64,000 nucleotides of DNA from Bacillus sp. DNRA2 (GTDB taxonomy: Bacteria > Bacillota > Bacilli > Bacillales > Cytobacillaceae): the NCBI RefSeq assembly GCF_012843265.1, contig NZ_JABAIT010000012.1, positions 62,001-126,000 of the forward strand, read 5' to 3'. The notes under the pieces are model-generated. The model did no database searches and was not told where the DNA came from. It was given only the letters and a program-made list of their open reading frames with translations. Below, one piece after another: positions 1 through 7,634 of this stretch. Numbering within the stretch: the stretch's first letter is position 1; every line of letters starts with the position of its first letter. The translations under genes were made by a program, and so were the position numbers.

Positions 1-99
1 GTGAAAGGGGATTTAGATCCGGAGAGCAGACAAATAGCAGAAGATGTCATTAATACAAGTCGCTCCCATGTTGAAACTTTAAAGCAAATGTTACATTGA
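1..99 (+). CDS. C-terminal end of an unidentified protein (partial)
   Basis: Frame 1 is open from the first base to a TGA at 97-99, giving 32 codons that end in a helical, charged stretch (…SRSHVETLKQMLH). The start lies outside the window, so the GTG at base 1 is not necessarily a start codon. A strong rho-independent terminator follows 10 bases after the stop, which supports a real gene end. The tail resembles the last helix of a four-helix bundle protein, but I cannot name the family. Confidence 0.55.
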   Translation: MKGDLDPESRQIAEDVINTSRSHVETLKQMLH

Positions 100-108
100 G
101 ATAAATAA

Positions 109-149
109 CGAGAAATGAACTATCATGAGTCCATTTCTCGGGTTTTTTA
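109..149 (+). terminator. Rho-independent terminator of the partial first gene
   Basis: Arms CGAGAAATG (109-117) and CATTTCTCG (132-140) pair perfectly and are followed by GGTTTTTTAT. The right half of this hairpin is also the first, diverged unit of the 52-bp array that follows. Confidence 0.85.
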
Positions 150-482
150 TTCAGGATTTGAGCTTATGAACCACTCATAAGTTCATTTCTCAAGTATTTT
201 TCCCTGATTTTGAACTCATGAGCCCTTCATGTGTTCATTTCTCGAGTATTTTCCCCTGGTTTTGAACTCATGAGCCCTTCATGAGTTCATTTCTCGAGTA
301 TTTTTCCCTGATTTTGAACTCATGAGCCCTTCATGTGTTCATTTCTCGAGTATTTTTCCCTGATTTTGAACTCATGAGCCCTTCATGTGTTCATTTCTCA
401 AGTATTTTTCCCTGATTTTGAACTCATGAGCCCTTCATGTGTTCATTTCTCAAGTATTTTCCCCTGATTTTGAACTCATGAG
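129..482. repeat. Array 1: 52-bp tandem repeat, about 7 units, each with a dyad
   Basis: The landmark G(T/C)TCATTTCT or its variant recurs at 129, 181, 233, 285, 337, 389 and 441, exactly 52 bases apart. The first unit is diverged and overlaps the upstream terminator. Each unit carries an inverted repeat, GAACTCATGA, five bases, then TCATGWGTTC; it is perfect in the unit around 266-290 and has one mismatch in the others. Each is followed by ATTTCTC(G/A)AGTATTTT. The array runs directly into the stop codon of the convergent galT-like gene at 483, so it fills the whole space between two converging genes. Confidence 0.95.
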
Positions 483-1493
483 CTAAAAATACTTCCTCGC
501 GATTGTAGCAACTTCTTCCGGCACCTTGTAACTCAACGGTTCCCCGTGTAAAGTATGAAAAAAGTTGGCATCACTAGTATCTAAACCGCCAAACGAGAAA
601 CGCGGAATCAGACGTGCTGTAACTGAGTTTGTATTCTCTGAATCAAATGATAGATTTAACGACATGTTAAAACTCGCAAATCCCTGTTCATTTAAGGCAC
701 TAAAAATCCGCTTTAAACCCTCTGCAAAATCAAGCCAATCAATCTCAGTAATCGCCTGAATAGACGTTTCCCCTCTGAATATGGCCATAAAATCATTATG
801 ACCTTTCGGAGCAAATGCATGCAACCATGCCACATTTCCCTTCTCGCCAATCCAACGCTCACCAACCGCTTTTTCCGTTTCTAGTAAAGATGTATAGTAA
901 TCTTGTGTTTCATCATATGCAGCCAATTTGTCCTCCAATAATGCTTGTTGATTTGTTGGCGAATCGGAAATGAGAACTTGGATATGCGGGTGGAGAATGC
1001 TTCCTCCAGAATGCGGAAGGTAGTTCCAATTAATTGAAGCATAGCGAGCTTCATGATCATATGCTTGTACCTTAGTAATATAGCGCTGTGCTGCAATAAA
1101 TCCATCCTGAATCATGGAGGCTGTAAATTCCTCCAGGCGGACATAATGCTGTTCTGAAAAAATAATTACACCATTATGCTTACTATAAGGGAATAAATTT
1201 GGAAATAACGTCGCTTTTCCTTGTAAAATCCGCCCTTCTTCAGCGATTTCATTTGGAAAAACGGGTGTCATTTTCAACAAATTTTCTGAACAAAACGGAC
1301 ATTTTGCCCCACTTGTCTGCTGACCCAACTCTGTATAATCTGGTGGTGTCAACTTTAATCCACTATCTGGTACGAGTCGTGATGATTCTCCTGTAAGTGG
1401 ATCAAAACGAATTATAGTTGTACGTTCTATCGCATTACCTTTGCTATCATGAAATCGGAACGATTCTTTTTTTTGTAAAAAATTGATTGTCAT
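483..1493 (-). CDS. GalT-like nucleotidylyltransferase, HIT superfamily
   Basis: The 336-residue protein has a CPFC zinc-knuckle motif near residue 66 and the GalT-type active-site block SGGSILHPHIQ near residue 167, where the central His of HPHxQ would carry the nucleotide in galactose-1-phosphate uridylyltransferases. The NLFPYSKHNGVIIF stretch also fits this fold. The physiological substrate is not clear: no other Leloir-pathway gene is nearby, and distant relatives act on other sugar phosphates. I start at the ATG at 1493, preceded by AGGAGGAGAAAG; an upstream in-frame start would add ten residues and lacks such a site. The stop abuts repeat array 1. Confidence 0.8.
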   Translation of the reverse strand: MTINFLQKKESFRFHDSKGNAIERTTIIRFDPLTGESSRLVPDSGLKLTPPDYTELGQQTSGAKCPFCSENLLKMTPVFPNEIAEEGRILQGKATLFPNLFPYSKHNGVIIFSEQHYVRLEEFTASMIQDGFIAAQRYITKVQAYDHEARYASINWNYLPHSGGSILHPHIQVLISDSPTNQQALLEDKLAAYDETQDYYTSLLETEKAVGERWIGEKGNVAWLHAFAPKGHNDFMAIFRGETSIQAITEIDWLDFAEGLKRIFSALNEQGFASFNMSLNLSFDSENTNSVTARLIPRFSFGGLDTSDANFFHTLHGEPLSYKVPEEVATIARKYF

Positions 1494-1624
1494 CTTTCTC
1501 CTCCTGACCTTTGTTAAATACAACTATTTATAAATACTATCTGAATCATATATAATTCTGAAAATTTAGTCAATTGGTGTGGAGTAAATAAGTTTCCAGT
1601 AAAATTGGATAAGGAAATTACAGA

Positions 1625-3559
1625 TTATTCCTCATGATAAATGCTTACTCCATCTTCATGTTTTCGAGATAAAAGATGCTTCTTCTTTCTATTTTCCACC
1701 GTATCAAAAATGATGTCAAAATCGTAATCATCAGGATATAATTCGCTTGCTGAAATGTGCAAGGTGAGGCGTTTGTGATTATAACTCGCTTTTTCTCCTT
1801 TAACTTGAACAATATAGTTCCCCTGTTCATCCGGACCCTTATAGACAATCCCGTACTCATTTGTTGGTGAAATCAACACATTATCACCTTGTTGAAAAAT
1901 CGTCGCCTTATGTGGAGCGGTTGCTTGTTTCTTCACTCTTTGCTGGTGCTTATTGACAATCATTTGTTTCTCTCTATCACGTTTTGCAGCCAAATCTAAA
2001 CTGGAATTATCATCCTGATAGGATTTCTTTTCCTTATACGTAATTTCGTGAGCGCGTTCGATTAGTTTTGGATGAATCCCGAGCTTTAAAGCAATCGCAA
2101 ATGCCTGACTTTCACCGCCCTTGCCAATATTCAACCTATAAGTTGGGCGCAATGTTTCAATGTCAAATTCCATTGCCCCATTAATAAAGCCCTCATGGTG
2201 ATCAGCAAACTCTTTGATTTCACTATAATGTGTAGTTGCAAGTAACGTAGCACCTTTCAAATACAATTGCTCAAGAATTGCTGTCGCTAAGCCCATGCCT
2301 TCTCCTGGATCTGTTCCTGACCCAAGTTCATCTAACAAGACAAGCGTACGATCATTTGTATTTTTTAAAATTTCGATAATATTGACAATCCTTGAACTAA
2401 ACGTGCTTAGATTTTCCGTAATGCTTTGACCGTCGCCAATATCGACAAGGATATGATGGAACATAGAGACCTCACTACCCTCATCGACGGGTAGATGTAG
2501 TCCTGTTTGCGCCATCAACGTCAACAGTCCCACTGTTTTTATCGTAACCGTCTTTCCCCCTGTATTTGGGCCTGTTATCACAAGTGCGTTTTCCTGTTTA
2601 CCTAACTCAAACGTAATCGGAACAGCATATGATCCAAGCAAAGGATGTCGGGCATTTTTCAAATTGAAGTAATGGGACTCATTTACGCTTGGCTTCTTTC
2701 CGTCAATTGCCAAGGTATATTTGGCTTTGGCAAATATAACATCATAATGAATCATCGTTTCCACAGCCAAGCGAATCGACTGTTCATTTTCTTCGACCAA
2801 TCCAGTGAGATAGAACAAAATTTTCTGAACCTCAGCCTCCTCCTCAGCTTTTATCCAAGCTAACTGTTCTTGATACGTTGCGATTTCTTCCGGCTCAATG
2901 AATAGTGTTGAACCTGATGCAGACGAATCCAATACAGTTCCTTTCAGTTTATTGCGATATTCTTTTTTCACTGGCAATACATATCTTCCATCTCGTTGAC
3001 TTACGACATGTTCCTGTAGATATGACTTTAATTTTCCAGATCGGACCATCTGTTGCAGCTTTTCCTTTAATCGGTCCTCCTGAATGGAGATTTGTTTTCT
3101 TATTTTTAATAGATCTTTACTGGCATAATCATCGACTCTGCTGTTGCGAATGCAGCGAACAATTTCCTCCTCAAGCCTTGGTAACTCTTCAGTGGAAAAA
3201 ATATAACTGGAAACCCGTGGTGCCACCCATTGTTTATCCTTCATAAACCGCCGCATTTTCCCGCAGCAATCCAAGAAATCCGCTAATTTTACTAATTGCT
3301 CCGGTCTTAGTGCGACACCTTTATTGATCCCTTTAAGTAGTAGCTCCATCCCCTCCAACCCATGGACGGGAACACTCATGGAAATTTTCATAATCTGCAC
3401 CGCTTCTGAAAGTTCATCTAGCAAGGCTTGGATTTGTTTAAGGTTTGTAGACGGCATTAAATTTAGCACTGTCTCCTTACCTGCAGGTGTTAGGGCATAA
3501 CTCGCAATATTTTCTTTGATTTTGTTAAACTCTAAAACATTAAATGTATGCTGATTCAT
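1625..3559 (-). CDS. MutS2-like ATPase lacking the Smr nuclease domain
   Basis: This 644-residue protein has the MutS2 core: N-terminal helical clamp region, Walker A GPNTGGKT at 330-337, Walker B LVLLDELGSGTDP near 410, and the His-loop segment LATTHYSEIKEF. Full MutS2 is about 780 residues and ends in an Smr nuclease domain. Here the protein ends soon after a KOW-like segment (QQGDNVLISP…) and no Smr motif is present. MutS2 of Bacillus is known to act on collided ribosomes and was earlier linked to recombination control; whether this short paralog does either is unknown. It starts at ATG behind AGGAGGAGATAATA. The 320-base leader contains a terminator immediately before the ribosome-binding site, which suggests attenuation. 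Confidence 0.88.
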   Translation of the reverse strand: MNQHTFNVLEFNKIKENIASYALTPAGKETVLNLMPSTNLKQIQALLDELSEAVQIMKISMSVPVHGLEGMELLLKGINKGVALRPEQLVKLADFLDCCGKMRRFMKDKQWVAPRVSSYIFSTEELPRLEEEIVRCIRNSRVDDYASKDLLKIRKQISIQEDRLKEKLQQMVRSGKLKSYLQEHVVSQRDGRYVLPVKKEYRNKLKGTVLDSSASGSTLFIEPEEIATYQEQLAWIKAEEEAEVQKILFYLTGLVEENEQSIRLAVETMIHYDVIFAKAKYTLAIDGKKPSVNESHYFNLKNARHPLLGSYAVPITFELGKQENALVITGPNTGGKTVTIKTVGLLTLMAQTGLHLPVDEGSEVSMFHHILVDIGDGQSITENLSTFSSRIVNIIEILKNTNDRTLVLLDELGSGTDPGEGMGLATAILEQLYLKGATLLATTHYSEIKEFADHHEGFINGAMEFDIETLRPTYRLNIGKGGESQAFAIALKLGIHPKLIERAHEITYKEKKSYQDDNSSLDLAAKRDREKQMIVNKHQQRVKKQATAPHKATIFQQGDNVLISPTNEYGIVYKGPDEQGNYIVQVKGEKASYNHKRLTLHISASELYPDDYDFDIIFDTVENRKKKHLLSRKHEDGVSIYHEE

Positions 3560-3576
3560 TATTATCTCCTCCTAAA

Positions 3577-3611
3577 TAAAAAGGCCACGTTGAACAATGT
3601 CAACGCGGCCT
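3577..3611 (-). terminator. Leader terminator just upstream of the MutS2-like gene
   Basis: Arms AGGCCGCGTTGA (3611-3600) and TCAACGTGGCCT (3593-3582), read on the minus strand, form a 12-bp stem with one wobble pair. They are followed at once by TTTTTA and then the AGGAGG of the coding region. A terminator in this position would cut off transcription before the gene unless an alternative leader structure forms. Confidence 0.85.
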
Positions 3612-3880
3612 AAAATAACCCATGCAGAAAAAATCTACATGTTGCACTATTTTTAACCAAAATAAAAAGCCGTTTACACAAAGGTACACAGCTACAATCG
3701 GTTAAGGATAGTATGCATGTTTTGACCATTGTTCTTAACTTCATTCCGTAACCATGCTTAAACAAGACTTTGTTCGAACAACATTTGAACAAAATCTGGC
3801 AGGAATGACATTATCCAATTGATTGGATTAGTTAAGAACGACACCTAACATAAAACATACTTCCCATCATAGGTAGATTT
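3612..3880 (-). promoter_or_regulatory. Long structured 5' leader of the MutS2-like gene
   Basis: About 270 bases separate the predicted start of transcription from the leader terminator. The region has distant complementary segments on the minus strand, for example GTTCTTAAC at 3839-3831 and GTTAAGAAC at 3741-3733. It could therefore fold into competing structures. It has no T-box, SAM or other riboswitch consensus that I recognise. A short open frame ends against the terminator (stop 3612-3610), but its possible starts lack a good ribosome-binding site. Confidence 0.5.
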
Positions 3881-3887
3881 CCTTTTC

Positions 3888-3916
3888 AATATAGCATATC
3901 GAAAATTGAGTGTAAA
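3888..3916 (-). promoter_or_regulatory. Predicted sigma-A promoter for the MutS2-like gene
   Basis: On the minus strand TTTACA (3916-3911) and TATATT (3893-3888) are separated by exactly 17 bases. Transcription would begin near 3881, giving a leader of roughly 320 nucleotides. Confidence 0.65.
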
Positions 3917-3986
3917 GGTTCTGAAAACATAAGATTATTCGCAAATATTATAGTAAAATATATGGTTAGAAGGGGGAGGTGTCAAA

Positions 3987-4643
3987 GTGGCAGTGAAAAA
4001 AATTATTTATTTGTCAAAAGGTCTGCCAAAGACAAAGATTCATCATAACGAGGAATATCTCTCAGGAATTTGGAAGGACGTTGTCACTGAGCTTCATGTT
4101 GGAAAGCTGAACATTGCTGGCGATGATGTAGCGAATCATGACTTTCATGGTGGCGAAGATCGTGTGATATGTTTTTATCCATTTGAACATTATGCATACT
4201 GGGAAAAGGAATTTGGCGAACTGCTAACACCCTCTGCATTTGGCGAAAACTTAACTGCTACTAATATGAAAGAAGATCAAGTTTGTATTGGTGACATCTT
4301 TCAAATCGGTGATGCGCTTCTTCAAGTTACACAGGGGCGATTTCCATGCGCAACGATCAATAAACGTAACGATAATCCATTTTTATTAAAAAAAATCATC
4401 GAAACAGGTTTTACTGGTTATTTTTTTCGAGTGATAAAAGAAGGTAGAATAACAGCCACATCCACAATCACAAAACTTACATCTCATTCTAGCGCAATAA
4501 CAGTTGCCGAGATTCATCAGCTTTATTTTCACGAGAACAAACCTAAGCAAACATCGATTCAAAAAATCTTAGACGTTCCTGAGCTTGCTGAGCAATGGCG
4601 CGTTAGGCTATTAGATTTACTGATGAAAACAAAACAAGATTAG
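3987..4643 (+). CDS. MOSC domain protein, YiiM-like
   Basis: The 218-residue protein matches MOSC domain proteins with the C-terminal three-helix extension. Visible motifs include HDFHGGEDRVICFYP, FGENLTA and the GRFPC segment, where the conserved Cys is expected to hold a sulfur or molybdenum-cofactor ligand. Relatives reduce N-hydroxylated bases such as 6-hydroxylaminopurine, or act as sulfur carriers; which applies here is unknown. The start is GTG at 3987, eight bases after GGGGGAGG. The gene stands alone, divergent from the MutS2-like gene, and is followed by a short run to the convergent DUF2325 gene. Confidence 0.85.
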   Translation: MAVKKIIYLSKGLPKTKIHHNEEYLSGIWKDVVTELHVGKLNIAGDDVANHDFHGGEDRVICFYPFEHYAYWEKEFGELLTPSAFGENLTATNMKEDQVCIGDIFQIGDALLQVTQGRFPCATINKRNDNPFLLKKIIETGFTGYFFRVIKEGRITATSTITKLTSHSSAITVAEIHQLYFHENKPKQTSIQKILDVPELAEQWRVRLLDLLMKTKQD

Positions 4644-4676
4644 CACAAGGGACTGAGCCGTTTTTCAGTCCCAATA

Positions 4677-4961
4677 TTATGCCGTAATATTTTGTATTTC
4701 CTCATAAATTGCGCTCCAAGACCGCTTAGAGAATCGAATCGGAATTCCTTTTTCTTGGGCTTTTCGTTTAATAGCACCAGATAGATTGTGATTGATAAAG
4801 TCCGTTAACACTAAGATTAAATCAACGTGACTAGGAATACCCTTTCGGACCATTTGGGTCTTTCGACCATTGATATGGATAACTTCTTTAAAGCCTTCCC
4901 CTTCAAGCTTTTGTGTGATTTTACCGAGATGATCGCCACCAATAATTAACAAAGACTTCAT
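4677..4961 (-). CDS. DUF2325 domain protein
   Basis: This 94-residue protein is a single DUF2325 domain: an N-terminal GGDHLGKI nucleotide-loop-like segment, a beta strand DLILVLTDFINHNLS, then the conserved Lys-rich helix and a C-terminal strand. The family's function is not established; the fold looks Rossmann-like. The start follows GGAGGAGGAGAAACGTT. It is convergent with the MOSC gene. A second, much larger protein with the same domain at its C-terminus lies at 54037-56022. Confidence 0.85.
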   Translation of the reverse strand: MKSLLIIGGDHLGKITQKLEGEGFKEVIHINGRKTQMVRKGIPSHVDLILVLTDFINHNLSGAIKRKAQEKGIPIRFSKRSWSAIYEEIQNITA

Positions 4962-5043
4962 AACGTTTCTCCTCCTCCGTATGCTAGGATTGTTTTTATC
5001 TCTACTATTCCGACCTTAATTGTATTATTTAAATCAAAAAATA

Positions 5044-5406
5044 TTATCTTCGTTTTTTTAGCGGGATAACTTTTCCAGTATCTCCTATTTGACTTACAAA
5101 TTCGTTTAATCTACTCGTTAACCCACCTGGGCCAAATCGGATAAATTTATGATTGTTTTTCTCTATGCTGTCTGCTTGAATTTCATCCAGAAATGCCAGC
5201 AAATTAATTCTCCGATTATAGATAGAAATAATGCCAAATTCAAACAGCCATTGGTCAATCGTATTATAAACACCCCGATTAATCCCATACAATTGATTGC
5301 ACCAGTTGAAAAACTGCAAGTCTGGCAAATTTAAATATTTGCATGATTGAAAATCACCAGCTTTGGTTTGGGTTTTGTTTGTTAGTTTCATGTTTTTTGT
5401 TCCCAT
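5044..5406 (-). CDS. Hypothetical 120-residue protein downstream of FbpA
   Basis: I do not recognise this family. The protein is basic at both ends (ends LKKRR), has no membrane segment or signal peptide, and contains a central aromatic-rich region (LQFFNWCNQLYGINRGVYNTI). The ATG at 5406 is seven bases from GGAGG; a GTG two codons earlier sits too close to that site. It begins 20 bases after the FbpA-like gene and is probably cotranscribed with it. Confidence 0.6.
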   Translation of the reverse strand: MGTKNMKLTNKTQTKAGDFQSCKYLNLPDLQFFNWCNQLYGINRGVYNTIDQWLFEFGIISIYNRRINLLAFLDEIQADSIEKNNHKFIRFGPGGLTSRLNEFVSQIGDTGKVIPLKKRR

Positions 5407-5426
5407 GATCACACCTCCATTGATGC

Positions 5427-5639
5427 CTACTGGTTTGATTTTTGGCTATTAAATTGAATCGAGCCAAATTCGCCATGAGGATGAACATTTGAATAAAACC
5501 GACGATATTCCCGCTCCAATTCAGTAAGCGTAAGTTCAAACAAATGCTTATCTTCCTTTTTAAACACATTAAAGGCAATTAGTTTATCTATTAATTTTTT
5601 TCGTCTACTTTCCAATGCATTTCGAAAAATTTCTCCCAT
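5427..5639 (-). CDS. Fur-regulated basic protein A family (FbpA-like)
   Basis: The 70-residue protein carries the FbpA family core, with segments RNALESRRKKLIDKLI and ELTLTELEREYRRF. In Bacillus subtilis FbpA belongs to the iron-sparing response together with the FsrA small RNA. I start at the ATG at 5639 after AAGGAGTGACGAGT; the longer frame upstream has no ribosome site. I could not find a canonical Fur box (GATAATGATTATC-like) between this gene and the metY terminator, so iron control is inferred only from the family. Confidence 0.7.
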   Translation of the reverse strand: MGEIFRNALESRRKKLIDKLIAFNVFKKEDKHLFELTLTELEREYRRFYSNVHPHGEFGSIQFNSQKSNQ

Positions 5640-5691
5640 ACTCGTCACTCCTTCATAACTCTTTTCTGAGTAGTAATCTGAGATTTTGAAC

Positions 5692-5740
5692 AAAAAAGGC
5701 CCTCCCTTTAAGATTCATTCATCTTAAAACAGAGGGCCTC
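5692..5740 (-). terminator. Terminator of the yezD-metY operon
   Basis: On the minus strand AGGCCCTC (5739-5732) and GAGGGCCT (5704-5697) flank an inner AAGAT/ATCTT pair, followed by TTTTTTG. It lies 100 bases after the metY stop. Confidence 0.85.
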
Positions 5741-5840
5741 TAGTGTTCTAGTCAGCACAATCTAGTTATGATTGGTAAGTAAATCACATCATACCATTCC
5801 TATTTGTCAAGTATGATTTAATACGCTGAATACCTCAAAT

Positions 5841-7160
5841 CTACTGGTTTACTTTTGCATTAACTGTTGCACGTTGACTCGCTTTAAGCGCGAAATCCAA
5901 ATCTTCTAGAATATCATCAATTGCCTCTGTTCCAATTGATAAGCGAATTAATTCTGGCGTTACACCAGCTGATTTTTGTTCTGCTTCAGAAAGTTGTTGG
6001 TGAGTTGTGCTAGCTGGATGAATAATAAGTGATTTTGAATCCCCGATATTGGCTAAATGCGAGAATAATTGAATCGAATCGATCACCTTTCTAGCTGCCG
6101 CTTGCCCGCCTTTTACTCCAAAGGTTAAAATAGCCCCCTTACCTTTTGGTAAATATTTTTGTGCTTTAGAATATGAAGGATGGCTTGGTAAACCAGGATA
6201 GCTTACCCATTCAACGGCTTCATGCTGCTCTAAAAACTGCGCGGTTTTTAAGGCATTTTCACTATGACGTTCAAGTCGTAAATGTAAGGTCTCTAAACCT
6301 TGAAGCAGCAAGAATGAATTAAATGGTGATAATGTTGCACCAAGATCCCTTAGTAATTGAACACGAGCCTTTGTAATATATGCGGCTTCACCAACTGCCT
6401 CTGTATAAACAAGACCGTGATAGGTTGGATCTGGTTCAGTTAAGCCAGGGAATTTCCCACTTTTTTTCCAATCGAATTTACCACTGTCAACAATAACACC
6501 ACCAATGGTTGTTCCATGACCTCCAATAAATTTGGTAGCAGAGTGTACAACAACGTCAGCTCCGAATTCGATCGGACGTAATAAATACGGGCTTGGAACA
6601 GTATTATCAATAATAAGCGGAATACCATTTTCATGGGCAATATCAGCAACAGCTTGAATATCTAGGACATCACCTTTAGGATTTCCAACGGACTCTGCGT
6701 AAATAGCCTTCGTCTTAGGCGTAATTGCTTTACGGAAATTTTCAGGATCCTCTGGATCTACGAAGTGAACTTTAATTCCAAATTTCGCTAGGGTAGCTGA
6801 AAATAAATTGTAGGTACCTCCGTATAAGCTGCTTGACGATACGATTTCATCTCCTGAAGAGGCAATATTGACAATGGCAAAGGTAGTTGCTGCTTGCCCA
6901 GATGATACGGCAAGGGCACCAATTCCACCTTCTAACTGAGCAACCCTCTGTTCAAAAACATCTGATGTAGGGTTCATGATCCGACTGTAGACATTTCCCG
7001 CTTCACTTAAATTGAAAAGGTTCGCTGCATGATCACTATCGTTAAACACGAATGAAGATGTTTGATAAATTGGTACTGCGCGAGAATTTGTTGCTGCATC
7101 AGGTTGTTGTCCTCCGTGAATCGCTACTGTTTCTAATCTTTGTACTCTTTCATTTGTCAT
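5841..7160 (-). CDS. metY: O-acetylhomoserine sulfhydrylase (MetY)
   Basis: The 439-residue protein belongs to the Cys/Met-metabolism PLP enzymes of the OAH/OAS sulfhydrylase branch. The pyridoxal-phosphate lysine sits in [11 protein letters not shown] (near residue 208), the cofactor-binding SSGQAATTF is near 87, and the C-terminal [14 protein letters not shown] block is typical of MetY. It would make homocysteine from O-acetylhomoserine and sulfide in the cytoplasm. The start follows GGGAGGAATTAAC. It lies 79 bases behind a yezD gene, downstream of a palindromic operator shared with the rrf2 gene, so it is probably under that regulator. No SAM riboswitch is seen in the leader. Confidence 0.92.
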   Translation of the reverse strand: MTNERVQRLETVAIHGGQQPDAATNSRAVPIYQTSSFVFNDSDHAANLFNLSEAGNVYSRIMNPTSDVFEQRVAQLEGGIGALAVSSGQAATTFAIVNIASSGDEIVSSSSLYGGTYNLFSATLAKFGIKVHFVDPEDPENFRKAITPKTKAIYAESVGNPKGDVLDIQAVADIAHENGIPLIIDNTVPSPYLLRPIEFGADVVVHSATKFIGGHGTTIGGVIVDSGKFDWKKSGKFPGLTEPDPTYHGLVYTEAVGEAAYITKARVQLLRDLGATLSPFNSFLLLQGLETLHLRLERHSENALKTAQFLEQHEAVEWVSYPGLPSHPSYSKAQKYLPKGKGAILTFGVKGGQAAARKVIDSIQLFSHLANIGDSKSLIIHPASTTHQQLSEAEQKSAGVTPELIRLSIGTEAIDDILEDLDFALKASQRATVNAKVNQ

Positions 7161-7239
7161 GTTAATTCCTCCCAGAATATATTAATTTATAGTTATTTAA
7201 TAGGATTAGTATGATTTATAAATAAAAAATAATCGTTAC

Positions 7240-7407
7240 TTACTTGCTTACCGCTTTTTTTAGGGCGAAACGGTATTTTTCACCTTTCTCAATTTGGGTT
7301 ACCTGTGAATCATGAACGGTAATTTGCACGGTTCCAAATTCAATTGTTTCTAAAAAGCTAATTAATTTTTCGATTACTTCCTGATCAATTCTCGTTTTTT
7401 GTCCCAT
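7240..7407 (-). CDS. yezD: YezD family small protein (DUF2292), copy 1
   Basis: This 55-codon gene reads MGQKTRIDQEVIEKL… and keeps the family core GTVQITVHDSQVTQIEKG, KYRF. DUF2292 proteins occur beside sulfur genes in Firmicutes; their biochemical role is unknown. It starts at ATG 7407 after GGAGAGGATTATC and precedes metY. It is very similar to the second copy at 13592-13786, and both copies are linked to the same palindromic operator, pointing to a duplicated regulatory cassette. Confidence 0.85.
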   Translation of the reverse strand: MGQKTRIDQEVIEKLISFLETIEFGTVQITVHDSQVTQIEKGEKYRFALKKAVSK

Positions 7408-7430
7408 GATAATCCTCTCCTCTATATCTT

Positions 7431-7459
7431 CTAAAGTGGACTAAATCAGTCGACTTTTA
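7431..7459. promoter_or_regulatory. Predicted Rrf2 operator upstream of yezD-metY
   Basis: The 29-bp site has imperfect 12-bp arms, minus-strand TAAAAGTCGACT and AGTCCACTTTAG, around GATTT. It differs from the site at 14232-14260 at only two positions. It lies 24 bases upstream of the yezD start. A candidate promoter, ATGACA 17 bases from TTTAAA on the minus strand, overlaps its upstream edge, so a bound protein would block transcription. Confidence 0.8.
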
Positions 7460-7634
7460 AAGGCAGCTGGTTTTTAGTTGTCATTAAAATCGATTCTTTT
7501 TAATTCCGACTAACTTTATATGCTTTATCTGTTTTTTATATCATATAATGCATCTTGCAAATAATCAAGACTTTTCTGTATATTTTTTCAAATCAGATTT
7601 CATCATTACCATTGTCTACTTTGCAAGACCTTTA

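Noticed and set aside
2645-3246. Plus-strand frames inside the MutS2-like gene
   Set aside because: They are antisense shadows of a well-supported gene, lacking ribosome sites and family features. The same reasoning removed all other nested frames.
3610-3792. 60-codon leader ORF before the MutS2-like gene
   Set aside because: Its TTG start and internal ATG codons have no adequate ribosome site. I keep it only as a possibility in the leader note.
5640-5700. Fur box before fbpA
   Set aside because: No 19-bp Fur-type palindrome could be found; control by iron remains unproven here.
7161-7239. SAM riboswitch before metY
   Set aside because: The leader between yezD and metY is only 79 bases and has no S-box consensus. 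The same holds for the metQ-type gene.
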